Made by a program: the position numbers and the translations under genes. Positions 12,101 to 24,410 of a stretch of DNA of 64,000 bases are shown here, piece by piece. Under the pieces are notes generated by a model. It was given only the letters and a program-made list of their open reading frames with translations. It did no database searches and was not told the origin of the DNA. The stretch covers positions 16,624,058-16,688,057 of the forward strand of contig NC_068345.1 in assembly GCF_014633365.1 (NCBI RefSeq), given 5' to 3'. Origin of the DNA: Diospyros lotus (lineage: Eukaryota > Streptophyta > Magnoliopsida > Ericales > Ebenaceae). Numbering within the stretch: position 1 is the stretch's first letter; each line of letters begins with the position of its first letter.

Positions 12101-13503
12101 CTTGAGTTTTCGCCATGGTTCCAATGTAGAATACTTAAAACAAGAAAGGGTCAACTTTGTTCAATCAAGATATCTCAAAGTTAACTCATTTGCTTTCGAC
12201 GATTCCAAATTTAGGTCAAAGAACACATTTTGATAAAATAATTACGCGAAAGAAAGTTTAATTTCAGATTTCGGGAAGTTTTGAAAACTTGAGTTTTAGC
12301 CATGGGTCCATTGTACAACACTTGAAAGAAGAAAGAGTCAACTTCATTCAATCAACGATATCTCAAAATTGACTTAATTGCTTTTGACGATTCCAAATCT
12401 TGGTGAAAGACGACATTTTGATAAACTAATTACGCAAAACAAAGATTAATTTCGGATTTCGGAAAGTTTTGAAAACTTGAGTTTTCGCCATGGGTCCATT
12501 GTACAACACTTGAAAGAAGAAAGAGTCAACTTTGTTAAATCAACGATATCTCAAAATTGACTTAATTTCTTTTGACGATTCCAAATCTTGGTGAAAGACG
12601 ACATTTTGATAAACTAATTACGCTAAAGAAACTTCAATTTTGGATTTCGGAAAGTTTAGAGAACTTGAGTTTTCGCCAGGGGTCCAATGTAGAATACTTA
12701 AAACAAGAAAGACTCAACTTTGTTCAATCAAGATATCTCAAAGTTAACTCATTTGCTTTCGACGATTCCAAATTTAGGTCAAAGAACACATTTTAATAAA
12801 ATAATTACGCCAAAGAAAGTTTAAATTTAGATTTCGGGAAGTTTTGAAAACTTGAGTTTTAGCCATGGGTCCATTGTACAACACTTGAAAGAAGAAAGAG
12901 TCAACTTTGTTCAATCGACGATATCTCAAAATTAACTTAATTGCTTTTGACGATTCCAAATCTTGGTGAAAGACGACATTTTGATAAACTAATTACGCTA
13001 AACAAAGATCAATTTCGAATTTCGAGAAGTTTTCAAAACTTGAGTTTTAGCCATGGGTCCAATGTAGAACACTTGAAACAAGAAAGAGTCAACTTTGTTC
13101 AATCAATGATATCTCAAAATTGACTTAATTGCTTTTCACGATTCCAAATCTTGGTGAAAGACGACATTTTGATAAACTAATTATGCTATAGAAACTTCAA
13201 TTTTGGATTTCGGAAAGTTTAGAGAACTTGAGTTTTCGCCATGGGTCCAATGTAGAATACTTAAAACAAGAAAGACTCAACTTTGTTCAATCAAGATATC
13301 TCAAAGTTAACTCATTTGCTTTCGACGATTCCAAATTTAGGTCAAAGAACACATTTTGATAACATAATTACGCCAAAGAAAGTTTAATTTCAGATTTCGG
13401 GAAGTTTTGAAAACTTGAGTTTTAGCCATGGGTCCATTGTACAACACTTGAAAGAAGAAAGAGTCAACTTTGTTCAATCAACGATATCTCAAAATTGACT
13501 TAA
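9191..13503 (+). repeat. Block P, second copy
   Basis: This is the downstream partner of 1-4312. It includes the 938-bp pentamers (B-prime at about 10690 and 11628; B at 11065 and 12003) and the A-B-C trimers at 12.4-13.5 kb. Private changes against the first copy include ACATTTTCATAAAC near 9419, CATTCAATC near 12345 (CGTTCAATC in copy 1), TTACGCAAAACAAAG near 12431, and GCCAGGGGTCC near 12676 (loss of CCATGG). The last three recur in the 28.9-32.5 kb block. Confidence 0.85.
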
Positions 13504-16500
13504 TTGCTTTTGACGATTCCAAATCTTGGTGAAAGACAACATTTTGATAAACTAATTACGCTAAACAAAGATCAATTTCGGATTTCGAAAAGTTTTGAAA
13601 ACTTTAGTTTTCGCCATGGGTCCATTGTACAACACTTGAAAGAAGAAAGAGTCAACTTTGTTAAATCAACGATATCTCAAAATTGACTTAATTGCTTTTG
13701 ACGATTCCAAATCTTGGTGAATGACGACATTTTGATAAACTAATTACGCTAAAGAAACTTCAATTTTGGATTTCGGAAAGTTTAGAGAACTTGAGTTTTC
13801 GCCATCGGTCCAATGTAGAATACTTAAAACAAGAAAGACTCAACTTTGTTCAATCAAGATATCTCAAAGTTAACTCATTTGCTTTCTACGATTCCAAATT
13901 TAGGTCAAAGAACACATTTTGATAACATAATTACGCCAAAGAAAGTTTAATTTCAGATTTCGGGAAGTTTTGAAAACTTGAGTTTTAGCCATGGGTCCAT
14001 TGTACAACACTTGAAAGAAGAAAGAGTCAACTTCGTTCAATCAACGATATCTCAAAATTGACTTAATTGCTTTTGAGGATTCCAAATCTTGGTGAAAGAC
14101 GACATTTTGATAAACTAATTACGCTAAACAAAGATTAATTTCGGATTTCGAAAAGTTTTGAAAACTTGAGTTTTCGCCATGGGTCCATTGTACAACACTT
14201 GAAAGAAGAAAGAGTCAACTTTGTTAAATCAACGATATCTCAAAATTGACTTAATTTCTTTTGACGATTCCAAATCTTGGTGAAAGACGACATTTTGATA
14301 AACTAATTACGCTAAAGAAACTTCAATTTTGGATTTCGGAAAGTTTAGAGAACTTGAGTTTTCGCCATGGGTCCAATGTAGAATACTTAAAACAAGAAAG
14401 ACTCAACTTTGTTCAATCAAGATATCTCAAAGTTAACTCATTTGCTTTCGACGATTCCAAATTTAGGTCAAAGAACACATTTTAATAAAATAATTACGCC
14501 AAAGAAAGTTTAAATTTAGATTTCGGGAAGTTTTGAAAACTTGAGTTTTAGCCATGGGTCCATTGTACAACACTTGAAAGAAGAAAGAGTCAACTTTGTT
14601 CAATCGACGATATCTCAAAATTAACTTAATTGCTTTTGACGATTCCAAATCTTGGTGAAAGACGACATTTTGATAAACTAATTACGCTAAACAAAGATCA
14701 ATTTCGAATTTCGAGAAGTTTTCAAAACTTGAGTTTTAGCCATGGGTCCAATGTAGAACACCTGAAACAAGAAAGAGTCAACTTTGTTCAATCAATGATA
14801 TCTCAAAATTGACTTAATTGCTTTTGACGATTCCAAATCTTGGTGAAAGACGACATTTTGATAAACTAATTACGCTAAACAAAGATCAATTTTGAATTTC
14901 GAGAAGTTTTCAAAACTTGAGTTTTAGCCATGGGTCCAATGTAGAACACTTGAAACAAGAAAGAGTCAACTTTGTTCAATCAATGATATCTCAAAATTGA
15001 CTTAATTGCTTTTGACGATTCCAAATCTTGGTGAAAGACGACATTTTGATAAACTAATTATGCTAAAGAAACTTCAATTTTGGATTTCGGAAAGTTTAGA
15101 GAACTTGAGTTTTCGCCATGGGTCCAATGTAGAATACTTAAAACAAGAAAGACTCAACTTTGTTCAATCAAGATATCTCAAAGTTAACTCATTTGCTTTC
15201 GACGATTCCAAATTTAGGTCAAAGAACACATTTTGATAACATAATTACGCCAAAGAAAGTTTAATTTCAGATTTTGGGAAGTTTTGAAAACTTGAGTTTT
15301 AGCCATGGGTCCATTGTACAACACTTGAAAGAAGAAAGAGTCAACTTTGTTCAATCAACGATATCTCAAAATTGACTTAATTGCTTTTGACGATTCCAAA
15401 TCTTGGTGAAAGACAACATTTTGATAAACTAATTACGCTAAACAAAGATCAATTTCGGATTTCGAAAAGTTTTGAAAACTTTAGTTTTCGCCATGGGTCC
15501 ATTGTACAACACTTGAAAGAAGAAAGAGTCAACTTTGTTAAATCAACGATATCTCAAAATTGACTTAATTGCTTTTGACGATTCCAAATCTTGGTGAATG
15601 ACGACATTTTGATAAACTAATTACGCTAAAGAAACTTCAATTTTGGATTTCGGAAAGTTTAGAGAACTTGAGTTTTCGCCATCGGTCCAATGTAGAATAC
15701 TTAAAACAAGAAAGACTCAACTTTGTTCAATCAAGATATCTCAAAGTTAACTCATTTGCTTTCTACGATTCCAAATTTAGGTCAAAGAACACATTTTGAT
15801 AACATAATTACGCCAAAGAAAGTTTAATTTCAGATTTCGGGAAGTTTTGAAAACTTGAGTTTTAGCCATGGGTCCATTGTACAACACTGGAAAGAAGAAA
15901 GAGTCAACTTCGTTCAATCAACGATATCTCAAAATTGACTTAATTGCTTTTGACGATTCCAAATCTTGGTGAAAGACGACATTTTGATAAACTAATTACG
16001 CTAAACAAAGATTAATTTCGGATTTCGGAAAGTTTTGAAAACTTGAGTTTTCGCCATGGGTCCATTGTACAACACTTGAAAGAAGAAAGAGTCAACTTTG
16101 TTAAATCAACGATATCTCAAAATTGACTTAATTTCTTTTGACGATTCCAAATCTTGGTGAAAGACGACATTTTGATAAACTAATTACGCTAAAGAAACTT
16201 CAATTTTGGATTTCGGAAAGTTTAGAGAACTTGAGTTTTCGCCATGGGTCCAATGTAGAATACTTAAAACAAGAAAGACTCAACTTTGTTCAATCAAGAT
16301 ATCTCAAAGTTAACTCATTTGCTTTCGACGATTCCAAATTTAGGTCAAAGAACACATTTTAATAAAATAATTACGCCAAAGAAAGTTTAAATTTAGATTT
16401 CGGGAAGTTTTGAAAACTTGAGTTTTAGCCATGGGTCCATTGTACAACACTTGAAAGAAGAAAGAGTCAACTTTGTTCAATCGACGATATCTCAAAATTA

Positions 16501-17257
16501 ACTTAATTGCTTTTGACGATTCCAAATCTTGGTGAAAGACGACATTTTGATAAACTAATTACGCTAAACAAAGATAAATTTCGAATTTCGAGAAGTTTTC
16601 AAAACTTGAGTTTTAGCCATGGGTCCAATGTAGAACACTTGAAACAAGAAAGAGTCAACTTTGTTCAATCAATGATATCTCAAAATTGACTTAATTGCTT
16701 TTGACGATTCCAAATCTTGGTGAAAGACGACATTTTGATAAACTAATTACGCTAAACAAAGATCAATTTCGAATTTCGAGAAGTTTTCAAAACTTGAGTT
16801 TTAGCCATGGGTCCAATGTAGAACACTTGAAACAAGAAAGAGTCAACTTTGTTCAATCAATGATATCTCAAAATTGACTTAATTGCTTTTCACGATTCCA
16901 AATCTTGGTGAAAGACGACATTTTGATAAACTAATTATGCTAAAGAAACTTCAATTTTGGATTTCGGAAAGTTTAGAGAACTTGAGTTTTCGCCATGGGT
17001 CCAATGTAGAATACTTAAAACAAGAAAGACTCAACTTTGTTCAATCAAGATATCTCAAAGTTAACTCATTTGCTTTCGACGATTCCAAATTTAGGTCAAA
17101 GAACACATTTTGATAACATAATTACGCCAAAGAAAGTTTAATTTCAGATTTCGGGAAGTTTTGAAAACTTGAGTTTTAGCCATGGGTCCATTGTAGAACA
17201 CTTGAAAGAAGAAAGAGTCAACTTTGTTCAATCAACGATATCTCAAAATTGACTTAA
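13504..17257 (+). repeat. Two tandem 10-mer HOR units (1,877 bp each)
   Basis: Units 13504-15380 and 15381-17257 have the order A2-B-C-A-B-C-A1-A1-B-C. Each contains a doubled A1 (14630/14818 and 16507/16695). Differences are few: GAGGATTCC near 14074, AACACCTGAAAC near 14756 and GATTTTGGG near 15271 in the first unit; AACACTGGAAAG near 15885 and AAAGATAAATTTCG near 16573 in the second. Confidence 0.85.
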
Positions 17258-20200
17258 TTGCTTTTGACGATTCCAAATCTTGGTGAAAGACAACATTTTG
17301 ATAAACTAATTACGCTAAACAAAGATCAATTTCGGATTTCGAAAAGTTTTGAAAACTTTAGTTTTCGCCATGGGTCCATTGTACAACACTTGAAAGAAGA
17401 AAGAGTCAACTTTGTTAAATCAACGATATCTCAAAATTGACTTAATTGCTTTTGACGATTCCAAATCTTGGTGAATGACGACATTTTGATAAACTAATTA
17501 CGCTAAAGAAACTTCAATTTTGGATTTCGGAAAGTTTAGAGAACTTGAGTTTTCGCCATCGGTCCAATGTAGAATACTTAAAACAAGAAAGACTCAACTT
17601 TGTTCAATCAAGATATCTCAAAGTTAACTCATTTGCTTTCGACGATTCCAAATTTAGGTCAAAGAACACATTTTGATAACATAATTACGCCAAAGAAAGT
17701 TTAATTTCAAATTTCGGGAAGTTTTGAAAACTTGAGTTTTAGCCATGGGTCCATTGTACAACACTTGAAAGAAGAAAGAGTCAACTTTGTTCAATCGACG
17801 ATATCTCAAAATTAACTTAATTGCTTTTGACGATTCCAAATCTTGGTGAAAGACGACATTTTGATAAACTAATTACGCTAAACAAAGATCAATTTCGAAT
17901 TTCGAGAAGTTTTCAAAACTTGAGTTTTAGCCATGGGTCCAATGTAGAACACTTGAAACAAGAAAGAGTCAACTTTGTTCAATCAACGATATCTCAAAAT
18001 TGACTTAATTTCTTTTGACGATTCCAAATCTTGGTGAAAGACGACCTTTTGATAAACTAATTACGCTAAAGAAACTTCAATTTTGGATTTCGGAAAGTTT
18101 AGAGAACTTGAGTTTTCGCCATGGGTCCAATGTAGAATACTTAAAACAAGAAAGACTCAACTTTGTTCAATCAAGATATCTCAAAGTTAACTCATTTGCT
18201 TTCGACGATTCCAAATTTAGGTCAAAGAACACATTTTAATAAAATAATTACGCCAAAGAAAGTTTAAATTTAGATTTCAGGAAGTTTTGAAAACTTGAGT
18301 TTTAGCCATGGGTCCATTGTACAACACTTGAAAGAAGAAAGAGTCAACTTTGTTCAATCGACGATATCTCAAAATTAACTTAATTGCTTTTGACTATTCC
18401 AAATCTTGGTGAAAGACGACATTTTGATAAACTAATTACGCTAAACAAAGATCAATTTCGAATTTCGAGAAGTTTTCAAAACTTGAGTTTTAGCCATGGG
18501 TCCAATGTAGAACACTTGAAACAAGAAAGAGTCAACTTTGTTCAATCAATGATATCTCAAAATTGACTTAATTGCTTTTGACGATTCCAAATCTTGGTGA
18601 AAGTCGACATTTTGATAAACTAATTACGCTAAAGAAACTTCAATTTTGGATTTCGGAAAGTTTAGAGAACTTGAGTTTTCGCCATGGGTCCAATGTAGAA
18701 TGCTTAAAACAAGAAAGACTCAACTTTGTTCAATCAAGATATCTCAAAGTTAACTCATTTGCTTTCGACGATTCCAAATTTAGGTCAAAGAACACATTTT
18801 GATAACATAATTACGCCAAAGAAAGTTTAATTTCAGATTTCGGGAAGTTTTGAAAACTTGAGTTTTAGCCATGGGTCCATTGTACAACACTTGAAAGAAG
18901 AAAGAGTCAACTTTGTTCAATCAACGATATCTCAAAATTGACTTAATTGCTTTTGACGATTCCAAATCTTGGTGAAAGACAACATTTTGATAAACTAATT
19001 ACGCTAAACAAAGATCAATTTCGGATTTCGAAAAGTTTTGAAAACTTTAGTTTTCGCCATGGGTCCATTGTACAACACTTGAAAGAAGAAAGAGTCAACT
19101 TTGTTAAATCAACGATATCTCAAAATTGACTTAATTGCTTTTGACGATTCCAAATCTTGGTGAATGACGACATTTTGATAAACTAATTACGCTAAAGAAA
19201 CTTCAATTTTGGATTTCGGAAAGTTTAGAGAACTTGAGTTTTCGCCATCGGTCCAATGTAGAATACTTAAAACAAGAAAGACTCAACTTTGTTCAATCAA
19301 GATATCTCAAAGTTAACTCATTTGCTTTCGACGATTCCAAATTTAGGTCAAAGAACACATTTTGATAACATAATTACGCCAAAGAAAGTTTAATTTCAAA
19401 TTTCGGGAAGTTTTGAAAACTTGAGTTTTAGCCATGGCTCCATTGTACAACACTTGAAAGAAGAAAGAGTCAACTTTGTTCAATCGACGATATCTCAAAA
19501 TTAACTTAATTGCTTTTGACGATTCCAAATCTTGGTGAAAGACGACATTTTGATAAACTAATTACGCTAAACAAAGATCAATTTCGAATTTCGAGAAGTT
19601 TTCAAAACTTGAGTTTTAGCCATGGGTCCAATGTAGAACACTTGAAACAAGAAAGAGTCAACTTTGTTCAATCAACGATATCTCAAAATTGACTTAATTT
19701 CTTTTGACGATTCCAAATCTTGGTGAAAGACGACCTTTTGATAAACTAATTACGCTAAAGAAACTTCAATTTTGGATTTCGGAAAGTTTAGAGAACTTGA
19801 GTTTTCGCCATGGGTCCAATGTAGAATACTTAAAACAAGAAAGACTCAACTTTGTTCAATCAAGATATCTCAAAGTTAACTCATTTGCTTTCGACGATTC
19901 CAAATTTAGGTCAAAGAACACATTTTAATAAAATAATTACGCCAAAGAAAGTTTAAATTTAGATTTCAGGAAGTTTTGAAAACTTGAGTTTTAGCCATGG
20001 GTCCATTGTACAACACTTGAAAGAAGAAAGAGTCAACTTTGTTCAATCGACGATATCTCAAAATTAACTTAATTGCTTTTGACGATTCCAAATCTTGGTG
20101 AAAGACGACATTTTGATAAACTAATTACGCTAAACAAAGATCAATTTCGAATTTCGAGAAGTTTTCAAAACTTGAGTTTTAGCCATGGGTCCAATGTAGA

Positions 20201-20635
20201 ACACTTGAAACAAGAAAGAGTCAACTTTGTTCAATCAATGATATCTCAAAATTGACTTAATTGCTTTTGACGAATCCAAATCTTGGTGAAAGACGACATT
20301 TTGATAAACTAATTACGCTAAAGAAACTTCAATTTTGGATTTCGGAAAGTTTAGAGAACTTGAGTTTTCGCCATGGGTCCAATGTAGAATGCTTAAAACA
20401 AGAAAGACTCAACTTTGTTCAATCAAGATATCTCAAAGTTAACTCATTTGCTTTCGACGATTCCAAATTTAGGTCAAAGAACACATTTTGATAACATAAT
20501 TACGCCAAAGAAAGTTTAATTTCAGATTTCGGGAAGTTTTGAAAACTTGAGTTTTAGCCATGGGTCCATTGTACAACACTTGAAAGAAGAAAGAGTCAAC
20601 TTTGTTCAATCAACGATATCTCAAAATTGACTTAA
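17258..20635 (+). repeat. Two tandem 9-mer HOR units (1,689 bp each)
   Basis: Units 17258-18946 and 18947-20635 have the order A2-B-C2-A1-B-C2-A1-B-C, exactly three trimers. They follow the 10-mer units directly and differ from them by lacking the second consecutive A1. Private changes: GACTATTCC near 18394 and AAAGTCGAC near 18601 in the first unit; CATGGCTCC near 19434 and GACGAATCC near 20270 in the second. The GACGAATCC change is shared with the displaced copy at about 35092. Confidence 0.85.
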
Positions 20636-21033
20636 TTGCTTTTGACGATTCCAAATCTTGGTGAAAGACAACATTTTGATAAACTAATTACGCTAAACAA
20701 AGATCAATTTCGGATTTCGAAAAGTTTTGAAAACTTTAGTTTTCGCCATGGGTCCATTGTACAACACTTGAAAGAAGAAAGAGTCAACTTTGTTCAATCG
20801 ACGATATCTCAAAATTAACTTAATTGCTTTTGACGATTCCAAATCTTGGTGAAAGACGACATTTTGATAAACTAATTACGCTAAAGAAACTTCAATTTTG
20901 GATTTCGGAAAGTTTAGAGAACTTGAGTTTTCGCCATGGGTCCAATGTAGAATACTTAAAACAAGAAAGACTCAACTTTGTTCAATCCAGATATCTCAAA
21001 GTTAACTCATTTGCTTTCGACGATTCCAAATTA
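20636..21033 (+). repeat. Chimeric A2/C2 monomer and variant B before the 3,377-bp duplication
   Basis: The monomer at 20636 starts as A2 but ends like C2, with TCAATCGACGATATC and AAATTAACTTAA. The switch lies in the shared GAAAGAAGAAAGAGTCAAC region. The following B (20824) carries CAATCCAGATATC and the next C AAATTAAGGTC. The same three-part signature recurs at about 35458-35860. The last two parts recur at 50473-50680 and 58733-58940. Confidence 0.75.
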
Positions 21034-24000
21034 AGGTCAAAGAACACATTTTGATAACATAATTACGCCAAAGAAAGTTTAATTTCAGATTTCGGGAAGT
21101 TTTGAAAACTTGAGTTTTAGCCATGGGTCCATTGTAGAACACTTGAAAGAAGAACGAGTCAACTTTGTTCAATCAACGATATCTCAAAATTGACTTAATT
21201 GCTTTTGACGATTCCAAATCTTGGTGAAAGACGACATTTTGATAAACTAATTACGCTAAACAAAGATCAATTTCGGATTTCGAAAAGTTTTGAAAACTTG
21301 AGTTTTCGCCATGGGTCCCTTGTACAACACTTGGAAGAAGACAGAGTCAACTTTGTTAAATCAACGATATCTCAAAATTGACTTAATTGCTTTTGACGAT
21401 TCCAAATTTTTGTGAAAGACGACATTTTGATAAACTAATTACGCTAAAGAAACTTCAATTTTGGATTTCGAAAAGTTTAGAAAACTTGAGTTTTCGCCAT
21501 GGGTCCAATGTAGAATACTTAAAACAAGAAAGAGTCAACTTTGTTCAATCATGATATCTCAAAGTTAACTCATTTGTTTCTACGATTCCAAATTCAGGTC
21601 AAAGAACACATTTTGATAAAATAATTACGCCAAACAAAGTTTAATTTCAGATTTCAAGAAGTTTTGAAAACTTGAGTTTTAGCCATGGGTCCATTGTACA
21701 ACACTTGAAAGAAGAAAGAGTCAACTTTGTTCAATCAACGATATCTCAAAATTGACTTAATTGCTTTTGACGATTCCAAATCTTGGTGGAAGACGACATT
21801 TTGATAAACTAGTTACGCTAAACAATGATCAATTTCGGATTTCGAGAAGTTTTGAAAACTTGAGTTTTAGCCATGGGTCCAATGTAGAACACTTGAAACA
21901 AGAACGAGTCAACTTTGTTCAATCAATGATATCTCAAAATTGACTCATTTGCTTTGGACTATTCCAAACCTAGGTGAAAGATGACATTTTGATAAACTAA
22001 TTACTCTAAAGAAAGTTAAATTTTGGATTTCGGAAAGTTTAGAAAACTTGAGTTTTAGCGATGGGTCCAATGTAGAATACTTAAAACAAGAAAGGGTCAA
22101 CTTTGTTCAATCAAGATATCTCAAAGTTAACTCATTTGCTTTCGACGATTCCAAATTTAGGTCAAAGAACACATTTTGATAAAATAATTACGCCAAAGAA
22201 AGTTTAATTTCAGATTTCTGGAAGTTTTGAAAACTTGAGTTTTAGCCATGGGTCCATTGTAGAACACTTGAAAGAAGAAAGAGTCAACTTTGTTCAATCA
22301 ACGATATCTCAAAATTGACTTAATTGCTTTTGACGATTCCAAATCTTGGTGAAAGACAACATTTTGCTAAACTAATTACGCTAAAGAAACTTCAATTTTG
22401 GATTTCGGAAACTTTAGAAAACTTGAGTTTTCGCCATGGGTCCAATGTAGAATACTTAAAACAAGAAAGAGTCAACTTTGTTCAATCAAGATATCTGAAA
22501 GTTAACTCATTTGCTTTCGACGATTCCAAATTTAGGTCAAAGAACACATTTTGATAAAATAATTACGCCAAACAAAGTTTAATTTCAGATTTCGGGAAGT
22601 TTTGAAAACTTGAGTTTTAGCCATGGGTCCATTGTACAACACTTGAAAGAAGAAAGAGTCAACTTTGTTCAATCAACGATATCTCAAAATTGACTTAATT
22701 GCTTTTGACGATTCCAAATCTTGGTGAAAGACAACATTTTGATAAACTAATTACGCTAAACAAAGATCAATTTCGAATTTCGAAAAGTTTTGAAAACTTT
22801 AGTTTTCGCCATGGGTCCATTGTACAACACTTGAAAGAAGAAAGAGTCAACTTTGTTAAATCAACGATATCTCAAAATTGACTTAATTGCTTTTGACGAT
22901 TCCAAATCTTGGTGAATGACGACATTTTGATAAACTAATTACGCTAAAGAAACTTCAATTTTGGATTTCGGAAAGTTTAGAGAACTTGAGTTTTCGCCAT
23001 CGGTCCAATGTAGAATACTTAAAACAAGAAAGACTCAACTTTGTTCAATCAAGATATCTCAAAGTTAACTCATTTGCTTTCTACGATTCCAAATTTAGGT
23101 CAAAGAACACATTTTGATAACATAATTACGCCAAAGAAAGTTTAATTTCAAATTTCGGGAAGTTTTGAAAACTTGAGTTTTAGCCATGGGTCCATTGTAC
23201 AACACTTGAAAGAAGAAAGAGTCAACTTCGTTCAATCAACGATATCTCAAAATTGACTTAATTGCTTTTGACGATTCCAAATCTTGGTGAAAGACGACAT
23301 TTTGATAAACTAATTACGCTAAAGAAAGATTAATTTCGGATTTCGGAAAGTTTTGAAAACTTGAGTTTTCGCCATGGGTCCATTGTACAACACTTGAAAG
23401 AAGAAAGAGTCAACTTTGTTAAATCAACGATATCTCAAAATTGACTTAATTTCTTTTGACGATTCCAAATCTTGGTGAAAGACGACATTTTGATAAACTA
23501 ATTACGCTAAAGAAACTTCAATTTTGGATTTCGGAAAGTTTAGAGAACTTGAGTTTTCGCCATGGGTCCAATGTAGAATACTTAAAACAAGAAAGACTCA
23601 ACTTTGTTCAATCAAGATATCTCAAAGTTAACTCATTTGCTTTCGACGATTCCAAATTTAGGTCAAAGAACACATTTTAATAAAATAATTACGCCAAAGA
23701 AAGTTTAAATTTAGATTTCGGGAAGTTTTGAAAACTTGAGTTTTAGCCATGGGTCCATTGTACAACACTTGAAAGAAGAAAGAGTCAACTTTGTTCAATC
23801 GACGATATCTCAAAATTAACTTAATTGCTTTTGACGATTCCAAATCTTGGTGAAAGACGACATTTTGATAAACTAATTACGCTAAACAAAGATCAATTTC
23901 GAATTTCGAGAAGTTTTCAAAACTTGAGTTTTAGCCATGGGTCCAATGTAGAACACTTGAAACAAGAAAGAGTCAACTTTGTTCAATCAATGATATCTCA

Positions 24001-24410
24001 AAATTGACTTAATTGCTTTTGACGATTCCAAATCTTGGTGAAAGACGACATTTTGATAAACTAATTACGCTAAACAAAGATCAATTTCGAATTTCGAGAA
24101 GTTTTCAAAACTTGAGTTTTAGCCATGGGTCCAATGTAGAACACTTGAAACAAGAAAGAGTCAACTTTGTTCAATCAATGATATCTCAAAATTGACTTAA
24201 TTGCTTTTGACGATTCCAAATCTTGGTGAAAGACGACATTTTGATAAACTAATTATGCTAAAGAAACTTCAATTTTGGATTTCGGAAAGTTTAGAGAACT
24301 TGAGTTTTCGCCATGGGTCCAATGTAGAATACTTAAAACAAGAAAGACTCAACTTTGTTCAATCAAGATATCTCAAAGTTAACTCATTTGCTTTCGACGA
24401 TTCCAAATTT
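21034..24410 (+). repeat. 3,377-bp tandem duplication, unit 1 (18 monomers)
   Basis: Monomers at 21199, 21761, 22324, 22699, 23456, 23825, 24013 and 24201 all recur exactly 3,377 bp later. Unit 1 begins after 21,033 (AAATTAAGG here, AAATTTAGG at 24,410). The only differences I noticed are T at 22,219 (G at 25,596) and C at 22,367 (A at 25,744). One B-type monomer at about 21,387 has TTTTTGTGAAAG, TCATGATATC and a one-base loss in CATTTGTTTC. The order includes a B-C-B-C run without A at about 21,949-22,698. Confidence 0.88.
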
